DNA of 64,000 nt, taken from positions 2,923,001-2,987,000 of the forward strand of contig NZ_CP014335.1 in assembly GCF_001610955.1 (NCBI RefSeq). The letters are read 5' to 3'. Shown here one piece after another: positions 1 through 8,716 of this stretch. The notes beneath the pieces are model-generated. The model saw only the letters and a list, made by a program, of their open reading frames with translations. It was not told the DNA's origin and made no database searches. The position numbers were made by a program, and so were the translations under genes. How positions within the stretch are numbered: the stretch's first letter is position 1; each line of letters starts with the position of its first letter. The stretch comes from Geobacillus thermoleovorans (lineage in GTDB: Bacteria > Bacillota > Bacilli > Bacillales > Anoxybacillaceae).

Positions 1-1361
1 GGATCTCCGAAAAAGTAATATTCGTAATGCGTCTGTCGGGCTCCGAACGCGCTCATCGTGAGATCCCAGGCGAGACGGAACAGCTGGACGCGTTCATAGC
101 CGTCCACCGTCGCCCCTTGCATCGCGCGGCGGACGATATCTCCAATTTCTTCATGATGGAAATCGGCTTCAGTCGGAATCGCCATCAACCCCGATGCTCC
201 TAAAATGCGGATGATCTCCGAAAGCCGTGGATAAATGCGCGGATACCAGTTGCGCGCGGCATCGAGCGCGGCAAAATCCGGCGTCATCGTTCCCCAGCGG
301 TCTCGCTTCGCATTGTGCTCAGCCCGGTACAGGTGGCTCTTCATCGTCTCGAGGACGAGCATGATTTCCGCCCCTTTATCTTTCACATGCTGGAATTCGC
401 CGATGCCGATTGCTTCGATCAGACAAAGCGTGACACCGAGCAAAAACTCCGTTTTGACGATGTTTTTCGCCACCACTTGATGGGACATATGAATGACCGC
501 GTTCGTCTCACGGAACGTCCGGTTGCAAATCGATGAATTGCCGCAAACAAACACGCGCTCCCACGGCACAAACACGTTTTCAAACGAAACGATGGCATCG
601 CCCTCTTCAAAGCGGGACGCCAGCGGATGGTCCCACGCACTCCGCCCGTAGTCAAACGCCTCGCGGCAAATGAACTTGACGCCCGGCGTATTGTTCGGAA
701 TGGCAAAGGCGAGCGCGTACGGGTCTTCACCAGCTGTCGATTTTTTCACGGTTGATGGAAACACTAAAATTTCGTCCGTAATCCCGCCTTGCGTCGCCAA
801 CAGACGGATGCCGCTGACGATGATCCCGTCTTTTCGCCGTTCCACCAAATGGAGCGGCACATCGGCATCGTTTTGTTCATGAAGCGCCTTGGCGCGATTC
901 ATTTGCGGATGGATGAGCGTGTGCGTCAAGCTGATGTCGTTTTCACGCGCGTACTCATAGTAGTTTTTCGCGTTTTCGGCAAACATCGGATCATCTTCGG
1001 CAAATAGATCATTGGCGACGCCCATGGCCATGACTTCCGCGTTTAAATAATCGGGAGAACGGCCCATCATCCCCGCCGACATACGCGCCCATTCTTGCGT
1101 CGCCTCGCGGCGGGCGATGAGCTCGTCAATGGTTGTCGGCTGAATGAACGTCATGCCGACGAACTGCCCGGTTGTCGGCGACCGGTACAACATTTTCTCC
1201 GGCTTTTCATATTGCCGGTCGTAAAGCGCCGCCATCGAACGGACGACGTTGCGGAACGCCGGATGAACAGTGACATCCTCAACTTTTTCCCCGTGGATGT
1301 ACACGCTGCTTTTCGCCCGCTTGAGCCGCTCCATATACTCCTGACCTGTTTTGGCCGGCAT
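1..1361 (-). CDS. hpaB: 4-hydroxyphenylacetate 3-monooxygenase, oxygenase subunit (3' end cut by window)
   Basis: Reading from the ATG at 1361 gives 453 residues with no stop before the window edge. The protein starts MPAKTGQEYMERL and contains the HpaB-family stretch GMMGRSPDYLNA and a later HMSHQVVAKN segment. The family enzyme uses FADH2 from a reductase partner (HpaC) to hydroxylate 4-hydroxyphenylacetate to homoprotocatechuate. Family members are about 480-495 residues, so only the last few dozen are missing. I chose 1361 over the ATG at 1367 because a GGGGGG Shine-Dalgarno lies 7 nt upstream of 1361 but only 1-2 nt from 1367. It is divergent from a LysR-type gene, a usual arrangement for an inducible catabolic gene. 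Substrate specificity within the family (phenol versus 4-HPA) cannot be fixed from sequence alone. Confidence 0.9.
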   Translation of the reverse strand, partial: MPAKTGQEYMERLKRAKSSVYIHGEKVEDVTVHPAFRNVVRSMAALYDRQYEKPEKMLYRSPTTGQFVGMTFIQPTTIDELIARREATQEWARMSAGMMGRSPDYLNAEVMAMGVANDLFAEDDPMFAENAKNYYEYARENDISLTHTLIHPQMNRAKALHEQNDADVPLHLVERRKDGIIVSGIRLLATQGGITDEILVFPSTVKKSTAGEDPYALAFAIPNNTPGVKFICREAFDYGRSAWDHPLASRFEEGDAIVSFENVFVPWERVFVCGNSSICNRTFRETNAVIHMSHQVVAKNIVKTEFLLGVTLCLIEAIGIGEFQHVKDKGAEIMLVLETMKSHLYRAEHNAKRDRWGTMTPDFAALDAARNWYPRIYPRLSEIIRILGASGLMAIPTEADFHHEEIGDIVRRAMQGATVDGYERVQLFRLAWDLTMSAFGARQTHYEYYFFGD

Positions 1362-1393
1362 TTTCATTCCCCCCGTTTTCACGTATAATAGAT

Positions 1394-1408
1394 AAGGAAG
1401 CGCTATCA
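1394..1408. promoter_or_regulatory. Candidate cre (CcpA) site in the hpaB/lysR intergenic region
   Basis: The 15-mer at this position matches the cre consensus WTGNAANCGNWNNCW at every constrained position except one (A instead of T at the second place). It sits about 30 bp upstream of the hpaB start, beside a TATTAT-like -10 on the minus strand. Catabolite repression of hpaB would make sense, but a one-mismatch 15-mer is weak evidence. Confidence 0.3.
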
Positions 1409-1517
1409 TTCAGAATGTTCAAAATTAATATAACATATGATTTCATATATGAAAAATACAAAAATGATCAACCATCCTATACGAAAAAGATATGGAAGCA
1501 AGAGAGGAGGCACGGCC

Positions 1518-2432
1518 ATGATCGATGTGAAGCAGCTGAAATACTTCGTCACGATTGCCGAAGAGGGGCAAATCACCAAAGCGGCGCAAAAGCTTCATAT
1601 CGCCCAGCCGCCGCTGAGCCAGCAGCTGAAGCAGCTCGAAGAAGAGCTCGGCGTTCCTTTATTTGACCGGAAGGCGAAAAAAATGGAGCTCACCGCACCG
1701 GGCAAAGCGTTTTACGAAAAGGCGAAACGGCTGCTCGCCCAGCTGGATGACGCCGTAGCGGAAGTAAAAGAAATCGAAGAGGGAACGGCGGGAACGCTGT
1801 CGATCGGCTGCGTCAAATCGTGCTTTTACTATTTGGCCCAAGCCATCCGTCACTTCCATGAACAAGCTCCGAACGTGACCTTTCATCTCCGTGAAGGAGA
1901 TACATTTTCCATTTGCCAGCTGCTTTACGAGCGGCACATTGACATCGGCATCGTCCGCCTGCCGATCGACTCGGCTGATTACGACGTCATCCGTCTGCCC
2001 GGCGAACGTTATGTCGGCGTGCTGCCGGCGCAATGGAAAACCGGCCAAACCGCGTTATGCATGCGCGATTTTGCTGATTGGCCGCTTCTCCTTCTCCACC
2101 GGGTGCACGGCGCCGGACAGTACGAGCGGGTCATCGAGGAATGCCGCCGCCATGGCTTTGAACCGAACGTTCTATGCGAATGCCCGGACGCGACCATATT
2201 GCTCTCCCTTGTCGCCCAAGGCCTCGGGGCCACCATTGTGCCGCAATCCACTGTAGCCTTGTTTCGCCTCCCCGGCATCAAGGTGCTGGAGATCATCGAC
2301 TCTTCCATGACAGCGGAAGCCGCCGCCATCCTCGACCGACAACGGTATTTGCCGAAAAGCGCCCGAACATTCCTCGACGTGCTCCAAACCGCTGCGGCCC
2401 GCGCCGCCGGCGAACAACATGAAGAAAGATAG
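1518..2432 (+). CDS. LysR-family transcriptional regulator
   Basis: 304 residues. The N-terminal winged HTH is typical: MIDVKQLKYFVTIAEEGQ, then KAAQKLHIAQPPLSQQLKQLE, followed by the linker helix and a periplasmic-binding-protein-like effector domain (about residues 90-295). I set the start at ATG 1518 because GAGAGGAGG lies 8 nt upstream; an in-frame upstream ATG at 1437 has no such site. The gene is divergent from hpaB with a 156-bp gap, so it is probably the activator of hpaB, binding the shared intergenic region, which is AT-rich around 1420-1480. The inducer is unknown but is likely a hydroxyphenylacetate or related aromatic. The effector assignment is inferred from context only. Confidence 0.85.
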   Translation: MIDVKQLKYFVTIAEEGQITKAAQKLHIAQPPLSQQLKQLEEELGVPLFDRKAKKMELTAPGKAFYEKAKRLLAQLDDAVAEVKEIEEGTAGTLSIGCVKSCFYYLAQAIRHFHEQAPNVTFHLREGDTFSICQLLYERHIDIGIVRLPIDSADYDVIRLPGERYVGVLPAQWKTGQTALCMRDFADWPLLLLHRVHGAGQYERVIEECRRHGFEPNVLCECPDATILLSLVAQGLGATIVPQSTVALFRLPGIKVLEIIDSSMTAEAAAILDRQRYLPKSARTFLDVLQTAAARAAGEQHEER

Positions 2433-2529
2433 CGATTCCTCCAATCGTGGACGCTCAAGTGAAGGGAAAAAACAACATTGGCGTCATCTCTTCGTTGCGC
2501 CGCCCTTTTTGTTCAACGACCGGCTTTCC

Positions 2530-2555
2530 AAAAAAATCAGGCGCCGTTGGGCGCC
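2530..2555 (-). terminator. Rho-independent terminator after manganese catalase
   Basis: On the minus strand, GGCGCC, loop CAAC, GGCGCC, then TGA and a run of seven T. It begins a few bases after the catalase stop codon. Confidence 0.8.
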
Positions 2556-2558
2556 TCA

Positions 2559-3458
2559 TCACAACCCTGCCGACCGTTGCAGCCGCTTGGCGATTTCGAA
2601 AAAATCTTCGGCCGAAATCCCGGGGGCGAATTCTTCCGGCACTTCGTCCAAATCGGGGATCGCCCCCCCTTGGGGCGCTCCTTCAACCACCTCGAGCGGC
2701 TGTCCATCGCTTGGATGGGTTCCTTGCCAAATGCGGACGATTTCTTTGTAATAGCGATCGCTGAACGTATAAAGCCGGCGGTGGACGCCTTGATCCTCAT
2801 ACTTTCTCGCCTCGTCGAACACACGGTTATCCAACTTCGGGATCGGCAGCAGTTTCGTCACATCGACCCCCGTAGCCACTTCGATCGCTTTGGCGTACGC
2901 CAAAATATGAACGCCGCCGCGCACAAGCAAGTAGCCGATCATCTCGCGGGCGGTAGGGTGGTCCGTCATTTCATAGACGCGCATTTTATGCGTGCGCGCT
3001 CCGCATTCCAGGAAAAAGTTGTGAAGCAAATCCAAAATCAAGTTGCCGCTGTTGAACACGTACTCCCCCGTCCACGCCTTCCCCATCGAATCGCCGGGAA
3101 ACGCCGTCTGCGCCGTCGCGATAAAATGATACGTATTGCGCTTGTCTTTCGCATCCTTCATCGGCGCTGTATCCGGATCACCTGGATGGGTGGAGCCGGT
3201 CAAGCAAAGGTTGATCGCATTGGACACGAGCTCCACATGGCCAAACTCTTCGGCGGTGATGCTCGCCACCAACTCGTAAAACGGGCGCAGCTTCTTTTTT
3301 TGCCGAAAATTGAATGACTGAAACAAATAATTGTTTAACGTCGACATTTCTCCGAAACGGCCGCCAAGCAGCTCCTGAACAGCGGCAGCCGCATTGGGGT
3401 CCGCGTATTTGGGCTTCGGCAATTCAATCGCCAGCCGGTCGATCCGCTGAAATACCAC
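2559..3458 (-). CDS. Manganese catalase
   Basis: 299 residues, the normal length for non-haem dimanganese catalase, which disproportionates hydrogen peroxide. The four-helix-bundle core is visible: FGEMSTLNNY supplies the first Glu (about E37), ITAEEFGHVEL the second Glu and a His (about E71, H74), and FFLECGARTHK with GGVHILAYAK the second Glu/His set. The protein is close in type to the CotJC/YjqC/YdbD group of Bacillus, some of which are spore-associated. It lies just downstream of a small DUF2642 gene and ends at a strong terminator, so the two are probably one transcript. Whether it is spore-coat or cytoplasmic cannot be told here. Confidence 0.93.
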   Translation of the reverse strand: MVFQRIDRLAIELPKPKYADPNAAAAVQELLGGRFGEMSTLNNYLFQSFNFRQKKKLRPFYELVASITAEEFGHVELVSNAINLCLTGSTHPGDPDTAPMKDAKDKRNTYHFIATAQTAFPGDSMGKAWTGEYVFNSGNLILDLLHNFFLECGARTHKMRVYEMTDHPTAREMIGYLLVRGGVHILAYAKAIEVATGVDVTKLLPIPKLDNRVFDEARKYEDQGVHRRLYTFSDRYYKEIVRIWQGTHPSDGQPLEVVEGAPQGGAIPDLDEVPEEFAPGISAEDFFEIAKRLQRSAGL

Positions 3459-3479
3459 GACTCTTTTCCTCCTTTTCCA

Positions 3480-3722
3480 TTAATTGCTGAGGCGAACAGA
3501 CACCACTTGCGCCAAGCGGATGTAATAAACCGCCTGATGCGCCGAGATGACGATATGGTCCGGCTTCACATCCCTCACAGTTCCTTGGATCGAACCGCGG
3601 ACTGTTTCCACCACCACTTCTTTGCCGTTCAAAGCTTGGAAAGCGTGGTACACATACGGATCAACCAGGGCAATGAGCTGCGGTGACGAAGCATGAGACG
3701 CGTAGGGCTGGTTCATTCTCAT
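3480..3722 (-). CDS. DUF2642 domain protein
   Basis: 80 residues, MRMNQPYASHASSP at the start, then a compact beta-rich domain with VVVETVRGSIQGTVRDVKPDHIVIS, the pattern of small DUF2642 (YuzF/CotP-like) proteins of Bacillales. A good Shine-Dalgarno (GGGAGGAAAT) lies just before the ATG. It is followed after 21 bp by the manganese catalase gene in the same direction. Related proteins are found in or near spores, so a spore role for the pair is possible, but function is not established. Confidence 0.75.
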   Translation of the reverse strand: MRMNQPYASHASSPQLIALVDPYVYHAFQALNGKEVVVETVRGSIQGTVRDVKPDHIVISAHQAVYYIRLAQVVSVRLSN

Positions 3723-3860
3723 TTCCTCCCTTTTGATGCGCTGAAGAAGATTCCCTTTTTATCCATATGCCGCCCCATGCAGAACATGACAAAAAAACCC
3801 AACGTCGAGAAAAGAAAGCGGCCTGATGCTCAAGGACATTCAAGCCGCTTCCAAAGATGT

Positions 3861-5231
3861 TTACGCCGCTAGAAAGCGGCGAATGCTCGGAATCTTTTGC
3901 ACAACAAAACGATCAAACAGCCAAATTGCGGCGAGCGACAAAGCAAATAACGGCATCACAATTCCTGCAGCGATCATGCCGCCCCACACCGTTTTCGCCG
4001 CTTGAGGGTCTTTCACCCGCGCCGGAGCGCCGAAACCGTCTTTCGGCTTGCGCTTGCGCCACATGACAAAGCCGCTGACGCACAAAAACACAAGCCCGAG
4101 GCAAAAAACGAGATTGACGAGCTGATTGGCCAGCCCAAACAACCGCCCTTCATGGAACGCGATGCCAATCGTAATCGCTTTGGCCAATGCGCCGTAGTCG
4201 GAAAAGCGGACATCGCTCAGCACCCGTCCCGAATATTGGTCAATATGCAAGGTGGCGTTATCCCACGGCTTCGTCTTCGATGTCGCAACGGTAAACACCC
4301 CTTTCGGCCCTTGCGGCAGCGAAATGGTGAACGGCTTTTTCACCTTTTTCGCCTCCGCGATCGCATACACGTCATCGAGCGACAACGAAGTCGTGTTGTG
4401 TGTATGAACAGAAGGCACCGGCAGTTGCTCGGCCGCCCATGGCACGTCTTGCGCCACGTCTTTGGTGACCACTTTCGATTCCGGCTTCGGTCCGAAGCTG
4501 AACGCAAACGGCGGATACCCGGTGTTTGTCGCCGTCGCCACGCGGTTGATCGCTTCCCCCATGACCCCTGTCCACGGCATCCCCGTCACAATGAGCAGCA
4601 AAATGCCGATGCTCAACCATATGCCTGTCACTGCATGCCAATCGCGCCAAGCCAACCGTTTTTTCGCCCGCCAGCGCGGCCAAAACGTCCCGAGAACAGA
4701 GAATGATTGCCGCGGCCACCAAAGATAGAGGCCCGTGGCCAACAAAATAAAGCCCCAACAAGCCGCCAGCTCTACAAAACGGTTGGCCGCCGTTCCGCCA
4801 ATCAATAGCTCGCTGTGGATTTTTTTCGCGATTTCCGTCCAATTCTCATCCGCGCGCAGCGCCCCCTGCACTTTGCCGGTATACGGATTGACAAAAGCAA
4901 ACACCATTTCCCCTTTGTCCATCATCCCGATTTTCACGGTCCGATTCGCTTCTTTCTCAAGCGTCACAGAGACAACGGAATCATGCGGATATTTCTCCTT
5001 GACCCGTTCCGTCAGCTCAACGAGAGACAGCCTTTTTTCCCCTACCTTGTCCACCTCGTACAAATGGCCGTACAGAGCCGATTCGATCTGCGGCTTAAAC
5101 AAATAGACGGCCCCGCTCAACGCCAAAATGATCAGAAACGGCGCAAAGATGATCCCGGCATAGAAATGCCACCTCCAGACCGCCGCATACATCGGCCGCT
5201 GTTTGTCCGCCGCCTTCACCGTTTGTTCCAC
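3861..5231 (-). CDS. PepSY-associated transmembrane protein
   Basis: 456 residues from the GTG at 5231, which has GGGGGG six bases upstream; an in-frame ATG at 5249 is the alternative, and anything further upstream is a spurious extension. The protein has an N-terminal membrane segment (FYAGIIFAPFLIILALSGAVYLF), an external PepSY domain (about 60-130), a second hydrophobic hairpin (ELAACWGFILLATGLYLWWP), another around GIWLSIGILLLIVTGMPW, and two closing helices. The PepSY_TM family includes putative iron-reductase and siderophore-linked membrane proteins. A DUF2642/catalase pair lies downstream and a LuxR-type regulator upstream, both on the same strand. A role in iron or haem handling is possible but not shown. 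Confidence 0.8.
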   Translation of the reverse strand: MEQTVKAADKQRPMYAAVWRWHFYAGIIFAPFLIILALSGAVYLFKPQIESALYGHLYEVDKVGEKRLSLVELTERVKEKYPHDSVVSVTLEKEANRTVKIGMMDKGEMVFAFVNPYTGKVQGALRADENWTEIAKKIHSELLIGGTAANRFVELAACWGFILLATGLYLWWPRQSFSVLGTFWPRWRAKKRLAWRDWHAVTGIWLSIGILLLIVTGMPWTGVMGEAINRVATATNTGYPPFAFSFGPKPESKVVTKDVAQDVPWAAEQLPVPSVHTHNTTSLSLDDVYAIAEAKKVKKPFTISLPQGPKGVFTVATSKTKPWDNATLHIDQYSGRVLSDVRFSDYGALAKAITIGIAFHEGRLFGLANQLVNLVFCLGLVFLCVSGFVMWRKRKPKDGFGAPARVKDPQAAKTVWGGMIAAGIVMPLFALSLAAIWLFDRFVVQKIPSIRRFLAA

Positions 5232-5356
5232 AGTTTTCCCCCCTGCCATGTTTTCATGTTTTTCAGTAGGCAGTATAGAACAAAACTGTGTCCAAACGGT
5301 GAGCAATCGGCGAAAATGGTGTGAAATGAAACGGCCGGACAGACCGGTCCGCCTCA

Positions 5357-6538
5357 TCATCCGATCAACCCAAGACGCAGCGCTTTTGCCACCGCTTCCG
5401 TCCGATTTTTCGCGTTGAGTTTCCTCAAGGCGCTGGAAATGTAGTCGCGCACCGTAAATTCGCTCAAATAAAGCTGACAGGCCGCTTCCAATGTCGAGGC
5501 TCCGTCGGCGAGCAGCTTCAAAATCTCGATTTCTCTTGGCGACAAGGATTCCGCCCTCCCTTCCCATTCTTTTTTTGGCGCCTTGATCCATTTCAACAGC
5601 AACTCCCCCGCGCTTTGGCCAAATTTCATCAGCGCGGGAAACAGGCGGCGGTCAACGGCAAAGAAGCGGCCCGGTCCGCGGTCGAGAACGACGCCTCCAA
5701 TCATCCGCCCTTCCGTCGGCACATACACCGGAACGATCACCAGTGAGGCCAAACCGAACAAATCCACATACAGGCGCGGAAACTGTTCGCTCGCCCTCGG
5801 CACATAAATCGGACGAAAATGGCGAAATTCATGCACTTCCGCTTTCAATTTCCCCACGCTTTCTTTCAACATCGGAATGCTGTCCAATTCCACGCGCAAG
5901 CGCTGAATTTGCCCATTGTCCACGCCATGCCCGTGCAGACCGATGGCTGTGCTCTCCTGATTGACAAATTGAAACAGAGCGCAGCGGCTGAAAGGAAGAA
6001 AATAGGAAAAACCAAAACAAATATGCGCCGCCGATTCCTCAAACGTCTGCGCCCGCAAAATCCATTCGTTGAACAAAATGACGGCATCTTTCCACAAGGA
6101 TTCTTTTTTCCACGAGGAATCGCCGCCGATTTTGAATGATTGCTCATTCACTTCATACAACAACCATTCATTCCATTTGAAAAACAAATACCGCACGGCT
6201 GGGTGCAGCGCAGCAGCCGCTGACGCATGCGCCTTCAACACTTGATGAACCGTATTTTCCATTAAATTCAGGGAAAATATGATCATCTCCGGATGAAACG
6301 CCGCAATGCGTTCGAGATGCCCATTCGCTGGATGTTCGCCCCCGTACGGGAGCAATCTTGCCTGAACGAATGCGCACAGCGTGGAAAACACCTCTTGAAC
6401 CCGCGCATTCCGCTTGCCAAGCGCTTCGCCGATCCGCTTCCATTCCCGGTTCAATTCCGCCGCATACCTGTGCAAGATGTCGGCCGCTTCATGAAGCAAA
6501 CGAAGCAAGTGATCATTTAATTCCTTCGACATCCCCAT
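5357..6538 (-). CDS. LuxR-type HTH regulator with large N-terminal sensor region
   Basis: 393 residues. The C-terminal HTH is clear (about 330-393): LSPREIEILKLLADGAS, then TLEAACQLYLSEFTVRDYIS and ALRKLNAKNRTEAVAKALR. The first 320 residues contain a helical region and a GAF-like part (LIVPVYVPTEGRMIGGVVLD). There is no receiver domain, so it is not a classical response regulator. It is divergent from the DUF6230/DUF6114 pair, which it may control, with a 221-bp intergenic region. Proteins of this layout are often found beside fatty-acid or hydroxylated-compound genes, but no specific ligand can be named. Confidence 0.8.
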   Translation of the reverse strand: MGMSKELNDHLLRLLHEAADILHRYAAELNREWKRIGEALGKRNARVQEVFSTLCAFVQARLLPYGGEHPANGHLERIAAFHPEMIIFSLNLMENTVHQVLKAHASAAAALHPAVRYLFFKWNEWLLYEVNEQSFKIGGDSSWKKESLWKDAVILFNEWILRAQTFEESAAHICFGFSYFLPFSRCALFQFVNQESTAIGLHGHGVDNGQIQRLRVELDSIPMLKESVGKLKAEVHEFRHFRPIYVPRASEQFPRLYVDLFGLASLVIVPVYVPTEGRMIGGVVLDRGPGRFFAVDRRLFPALMKFGQSAGELLLKWIKAPKKEWEGRAESLSPREIEILKLLADGASTLEAACQLYLSEFTVRDYISSALRKLNAKNRTEAVAKALRLGLIG

Positions 6539-6712
6539 CCTCCCCCCGCATCCCCGCTAGTGATCGACTACTTTGATCATCTACTTTCTTAATTCGATCG
6601 GTCAATTCCTTCTTTTGCCCGTCACGGTTGTCCAAGAGCACTTAAAAAATCCGACAAACATAGGGATTTAATGGAATGTATAATTGTCATAAAATTTAAA
6701 CAGATTCACTAA

Positions 6713-6729
6713 AGCGCTTACAGCGCTTA
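6713..6729. repeat. Tandem AGCGCTTA direct repeat upstream of the DUF6230 gene
   Basis: The octamer AGCGCTTA occurs twice (6713-6720 and 6722-6729), one base apart, each containing the palindrome AGCGCT. A TATAAT hexamer lies upstream at 6679-6684 and the gene starts at 6760. It resembles half cre sites but does not match a full cre. It could be an operator for the divergent LuxR-type regulator or for CcpA. Confidence 0.45.
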
Positions 6730-6759
6730 TCATTCAAAAAAAGGGGGAGGAGAAACGCC

Positions 6760-7350
6760 ATGGAAATGGCAACAAAACCGGTCATCATTGGGGGGCGCAC
6801 GGCGAAAAAGCCGCTGATCGCCGCACTGTTGGGAGGGTTCCTGCTTCTCGGAGCCTTGCTGTCGATCTTCGGGCTGACAGGCGTCGCCTATGCCGTACCA
6901 ATCAGCGGGGTCGGCGAATTTACCGTTCAATTTGACAAACTGAATGGCAGCGGGTTTAAAATGTACGGCGGCGTGGCGGAAGCAGGCAATGCGCCGCAGA
7001 CGCCGGTCTTCGTCAATGAAATGGATAAAGCGACGATTCAAGGTCTTCGGATTTCGAAAGACTTCCCGGCCTTGGGCATTCGCGTCGTCATTGTCGCGAG
7101 CGAGCCTGTCTCCATTGACGGCCTCGTGCAAAAAGCGACGCAAATCAACGGCAACATCTCCTTCGGCAGCTTGACGATGAAAGAAAGCTATGTCGGCGAT
7201 ACCAGCAACCCAGTCGAGAAAGCGGCCAAAGAATTCACACAAGGAGCCGACAGCATTACGATCGAAAACGGTGATATCAAAACCGTCTACTTATTCCAGC
7301 AAAAAGTGTCGCTGCCGGGCATGAAAGTGTACTTTGAAAAACTCAACTAA
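6760..7350 (+). CDS. DUF6230 family exported/membrane-anchored protein
   Basis: 196 residues, ATG preceded by AGGGGGAGGAG. One strong hydrophobic segment near the N-terminus (about 20-45, ending in VAYAVP) can be a signal peptide or an anchor. The rest is a soluble beta-rich domain with no enzyme motif I recognise (GVGEFTVQFDKLNGSGFKMY, later QKVSLPGMKVYFEKL). The family is best known from Actinobacteria, where it is typically followed by a DUF6114 gene, exactly as here. The short intergenic distance supports a two-gene operon. Function unknown. Confidence 0.75.
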   Translation: MEMATKPVIIGGRTAKKPLIAALLGGFLLLGALLSIFGLTGVAYAVPISGVGEFTVQFDKLNGSGFKMYGGVAEAGNAPQTPVFVNEMDKATIQGLRISKDFPALGIRVVIVASEPVSIDGLVQKATQINGNISFGSLTMKESYVGDTSNPVEKAAKEFTQGADSITIENGDIKTVYLFQQKVSLPGMKVYFEKLN

Positions 7351-7371
7351 TTTCAGTAAGGATGAGAAACA

Positions 7372-7797
7372 TTGGGCATCATTCGTTCTAGCTGGCAGGC
7401 GTTCGGTCGCTGGCGGAAACGCCGCCCATTTTGGGGGGCAACGTTTCTCTTGTTATCAAGCCTTGTGATTTTATGGGTTCCGATGCAGCTATACGAAATT
7501 TCTCTCGTTCCCGGAAGCATGGTGTTCGCCGGCTTTTTCCTTGGCGGCATGGTCATGTTGATGGGGATTCTTTCCTACGCCATGCCGCGGCTATCCACCT
7601 TGCTCGGCATCATCGGTATGTTCAGTGCCATTCTGTCGATCATGGGCGCCTTGGGCGGCTTCTTAGTCGGCACGATTCTCGGCATCATCGGCGGGGCGCT
7701 TTGCATCGCCTGGCGCCCGCAATGGGCCGATCCTGCCGCCCCGCTGGCCCATCATGAAGCCGCTGCGGACAAAGAAGCAACCACCGCCACCTCATGA
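7372..7797 (+). CDS. DUF6114 family small membrane protein
   Basis: 141 residues from a TTG start with AAGGATG upstream. Four hydrophobic stretches (about 22-42, 47-65, 68-85, 88-108) suggest a four-helix membrane protein with a short charged tail (HHEAAADKEATTATS). It follows the DUF6230 gene by 21 bp and is closed by a terminator. The DUF6230-DUF6114 pairing is a known family association; the biochemical role is not known to me. Confidence 0.7.
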   Translation: MGIIRSSWQAFGRWRKRRPFWGATFLLLSSLVILWVPMQLYEISLVPGSMVFAGFFLGGMVMLMGILSYAMPRLSTLLGIIGMFSAILSIMGALGGFLVGTILGIIGGALCIAWRPQWADPAAPLAHHEAAADKEATTATS

Positions 7798-7810
7798 AAA
7801 ACCATAAAGC

Positions 7811-7853
7811 AAAACCGAACGCGGATCGACCGTCCCGTTCGGTTTTGTTTTGT
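7811..7853 (+). terminator. Terminator after the DUF6230/DUF6114 operon
   Basis: An 11-bp stem (AAAACCGAACG at 7811-7821 and its complement at 7836-7846) followed by GTTTTG. Confidence 0.8.
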
Positions 7854-7923
7854 CATCGCCGCCAATAAAGGCACATATAGATGAATGAGATCATCCACTT
7901 TCCAGAACAGAAGGAGGACCGCC

Positions 7924-8373
7924 ATGAAACACCTTTCTCCCGAGCGACTGCACGTCACCCAGACCGCTGGAATCACCCAGCTGTCACCAGTGAACGGCCG
8001 TCTGTACACCTTAACCCACTCGGACACGACTGGCGCCTTATTCCTCACCGTCTCCCGCGCATTTGTCACTGATCAGCTCACTTCTCAACGCGATGAAGTG
8101 CTCGGTGAATGGAAACAAGCCGGGCAACAGCTAGTATTGTTTCTCTATGTATTCATTGGCAACCGGCAAATGGGCCGGCAAGAAAATGCGCGCCGGGCGA
8201 ACGTATTCAAGAAAGAATTGCCGTTGGCGCTCGAAGCCATTCGCTATGGCGACCGCGCTTTTTTTCACACGTACCCGTTTTGTGATTGGTGCCCGATTTT
8301 CATTCATTTCACTTCGGAATACCCGGAGCTCAACCGGACGGAATACTACGGCACCCCGTATTTGTACCGCTGA
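7924..8373 (+). CDS. Staygreen-family protein
   Basis: 149 residues from the ATG at 7924, which is preceded by AAGGAGGACCGCC. The family signature is clear: SPERLHVT near the start, GRLYTLTHSDTTGALFLTVS, RDEVLGEW, and the closing YPELNRTEYYGTPYLYR. Plant Staygreen proteins are Mg-dechelatases of chlorophyll; bacterial members have no chlorophyll substrate here and their role is unclear. It is a single gene between a terminator and the tmRNA scar region. Confidence 0.8.
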   Translation: MKHLSPERLHVTQTAGITQLSPVNGRLYTLTHSDTTGALFLTVSRAFVTDQLTSQRDEVLGEWKQAGQQLVLFLYVFIGNRQMGRQENARRANVFKKELPLALEAIRYGDRAFFHTYPFCDWCPIFIHFTSEYPELNRTEYYGTPYLYR

Positions 8374-8510
8374 CAACCACTTCAGTGATGGGGCTATGCA
8401 TCGCCGCGTTTTTGGGCAGCCGACAAATCTCTTTCTGTTTCTCAAAACTGTATAAAAATATCGGGCCAACGGTATGCGCGCATTGTAAGAATTACCCTTA
8501 AGCATTGCGC

Positions 8511-8696
8511 TCAAAGTGAGTGCCACTCTACATTCCCCGCCTCAATCATGATGATGTTCACCCCGTCGGTTACTATTTGAACTTTTTCAAGCGATTGAGT
8601 GGCGGAAATAAGCACTACTTCCAATATTTCATCAGCATCAAAGTCTTTAACGCAATCTGTTTCAAAATATGTTACATCTTCAAAAACAACGTACAA
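8511..8696 (-). CDS. Small acidic hypothetical protein (61 aa), possibly a remnant
   Basis: An open frame of 61 residues, rich in Asp/Glu/Val/Ile (FEDVTYFETDCVKDFDADEIL). The stretch is noticeably more AT-rich than its neighbours, which suggests acquired DNA. Its TTG start has no convincing Shine-Dalgarno, and the frame stays open upstream into the repeat beside tmRNA, so it may be the tail of a protein broken when an integrated element was lost. I do not recognise the family. The rest of 8374-8716 holds nothing else I can name. Confidence 0.4.
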   Translation of the reverse strand: MYVVFEDVTYFETDCVKDFDADEILEVVLISATQSLEKVQIVTDGVNIIMIEAGNVEWHSL

Positions 8697-8716
8697 TGCA
8701 AGGTAAAAACGCGGTG

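Noticed and set aside
2478..3317. 279-codon open frame opposite manganese catalase
   Set aside because: Shadow frame; the catalase on the other strand has all family motifs.
5232..5591. N-terminal extension of the PepSY protein to 5591
   Set aside because: It would overlap the LuxR-type gene by over 200 bp, and a GTG with GGGGGG upstream at 5231 fits the family length.
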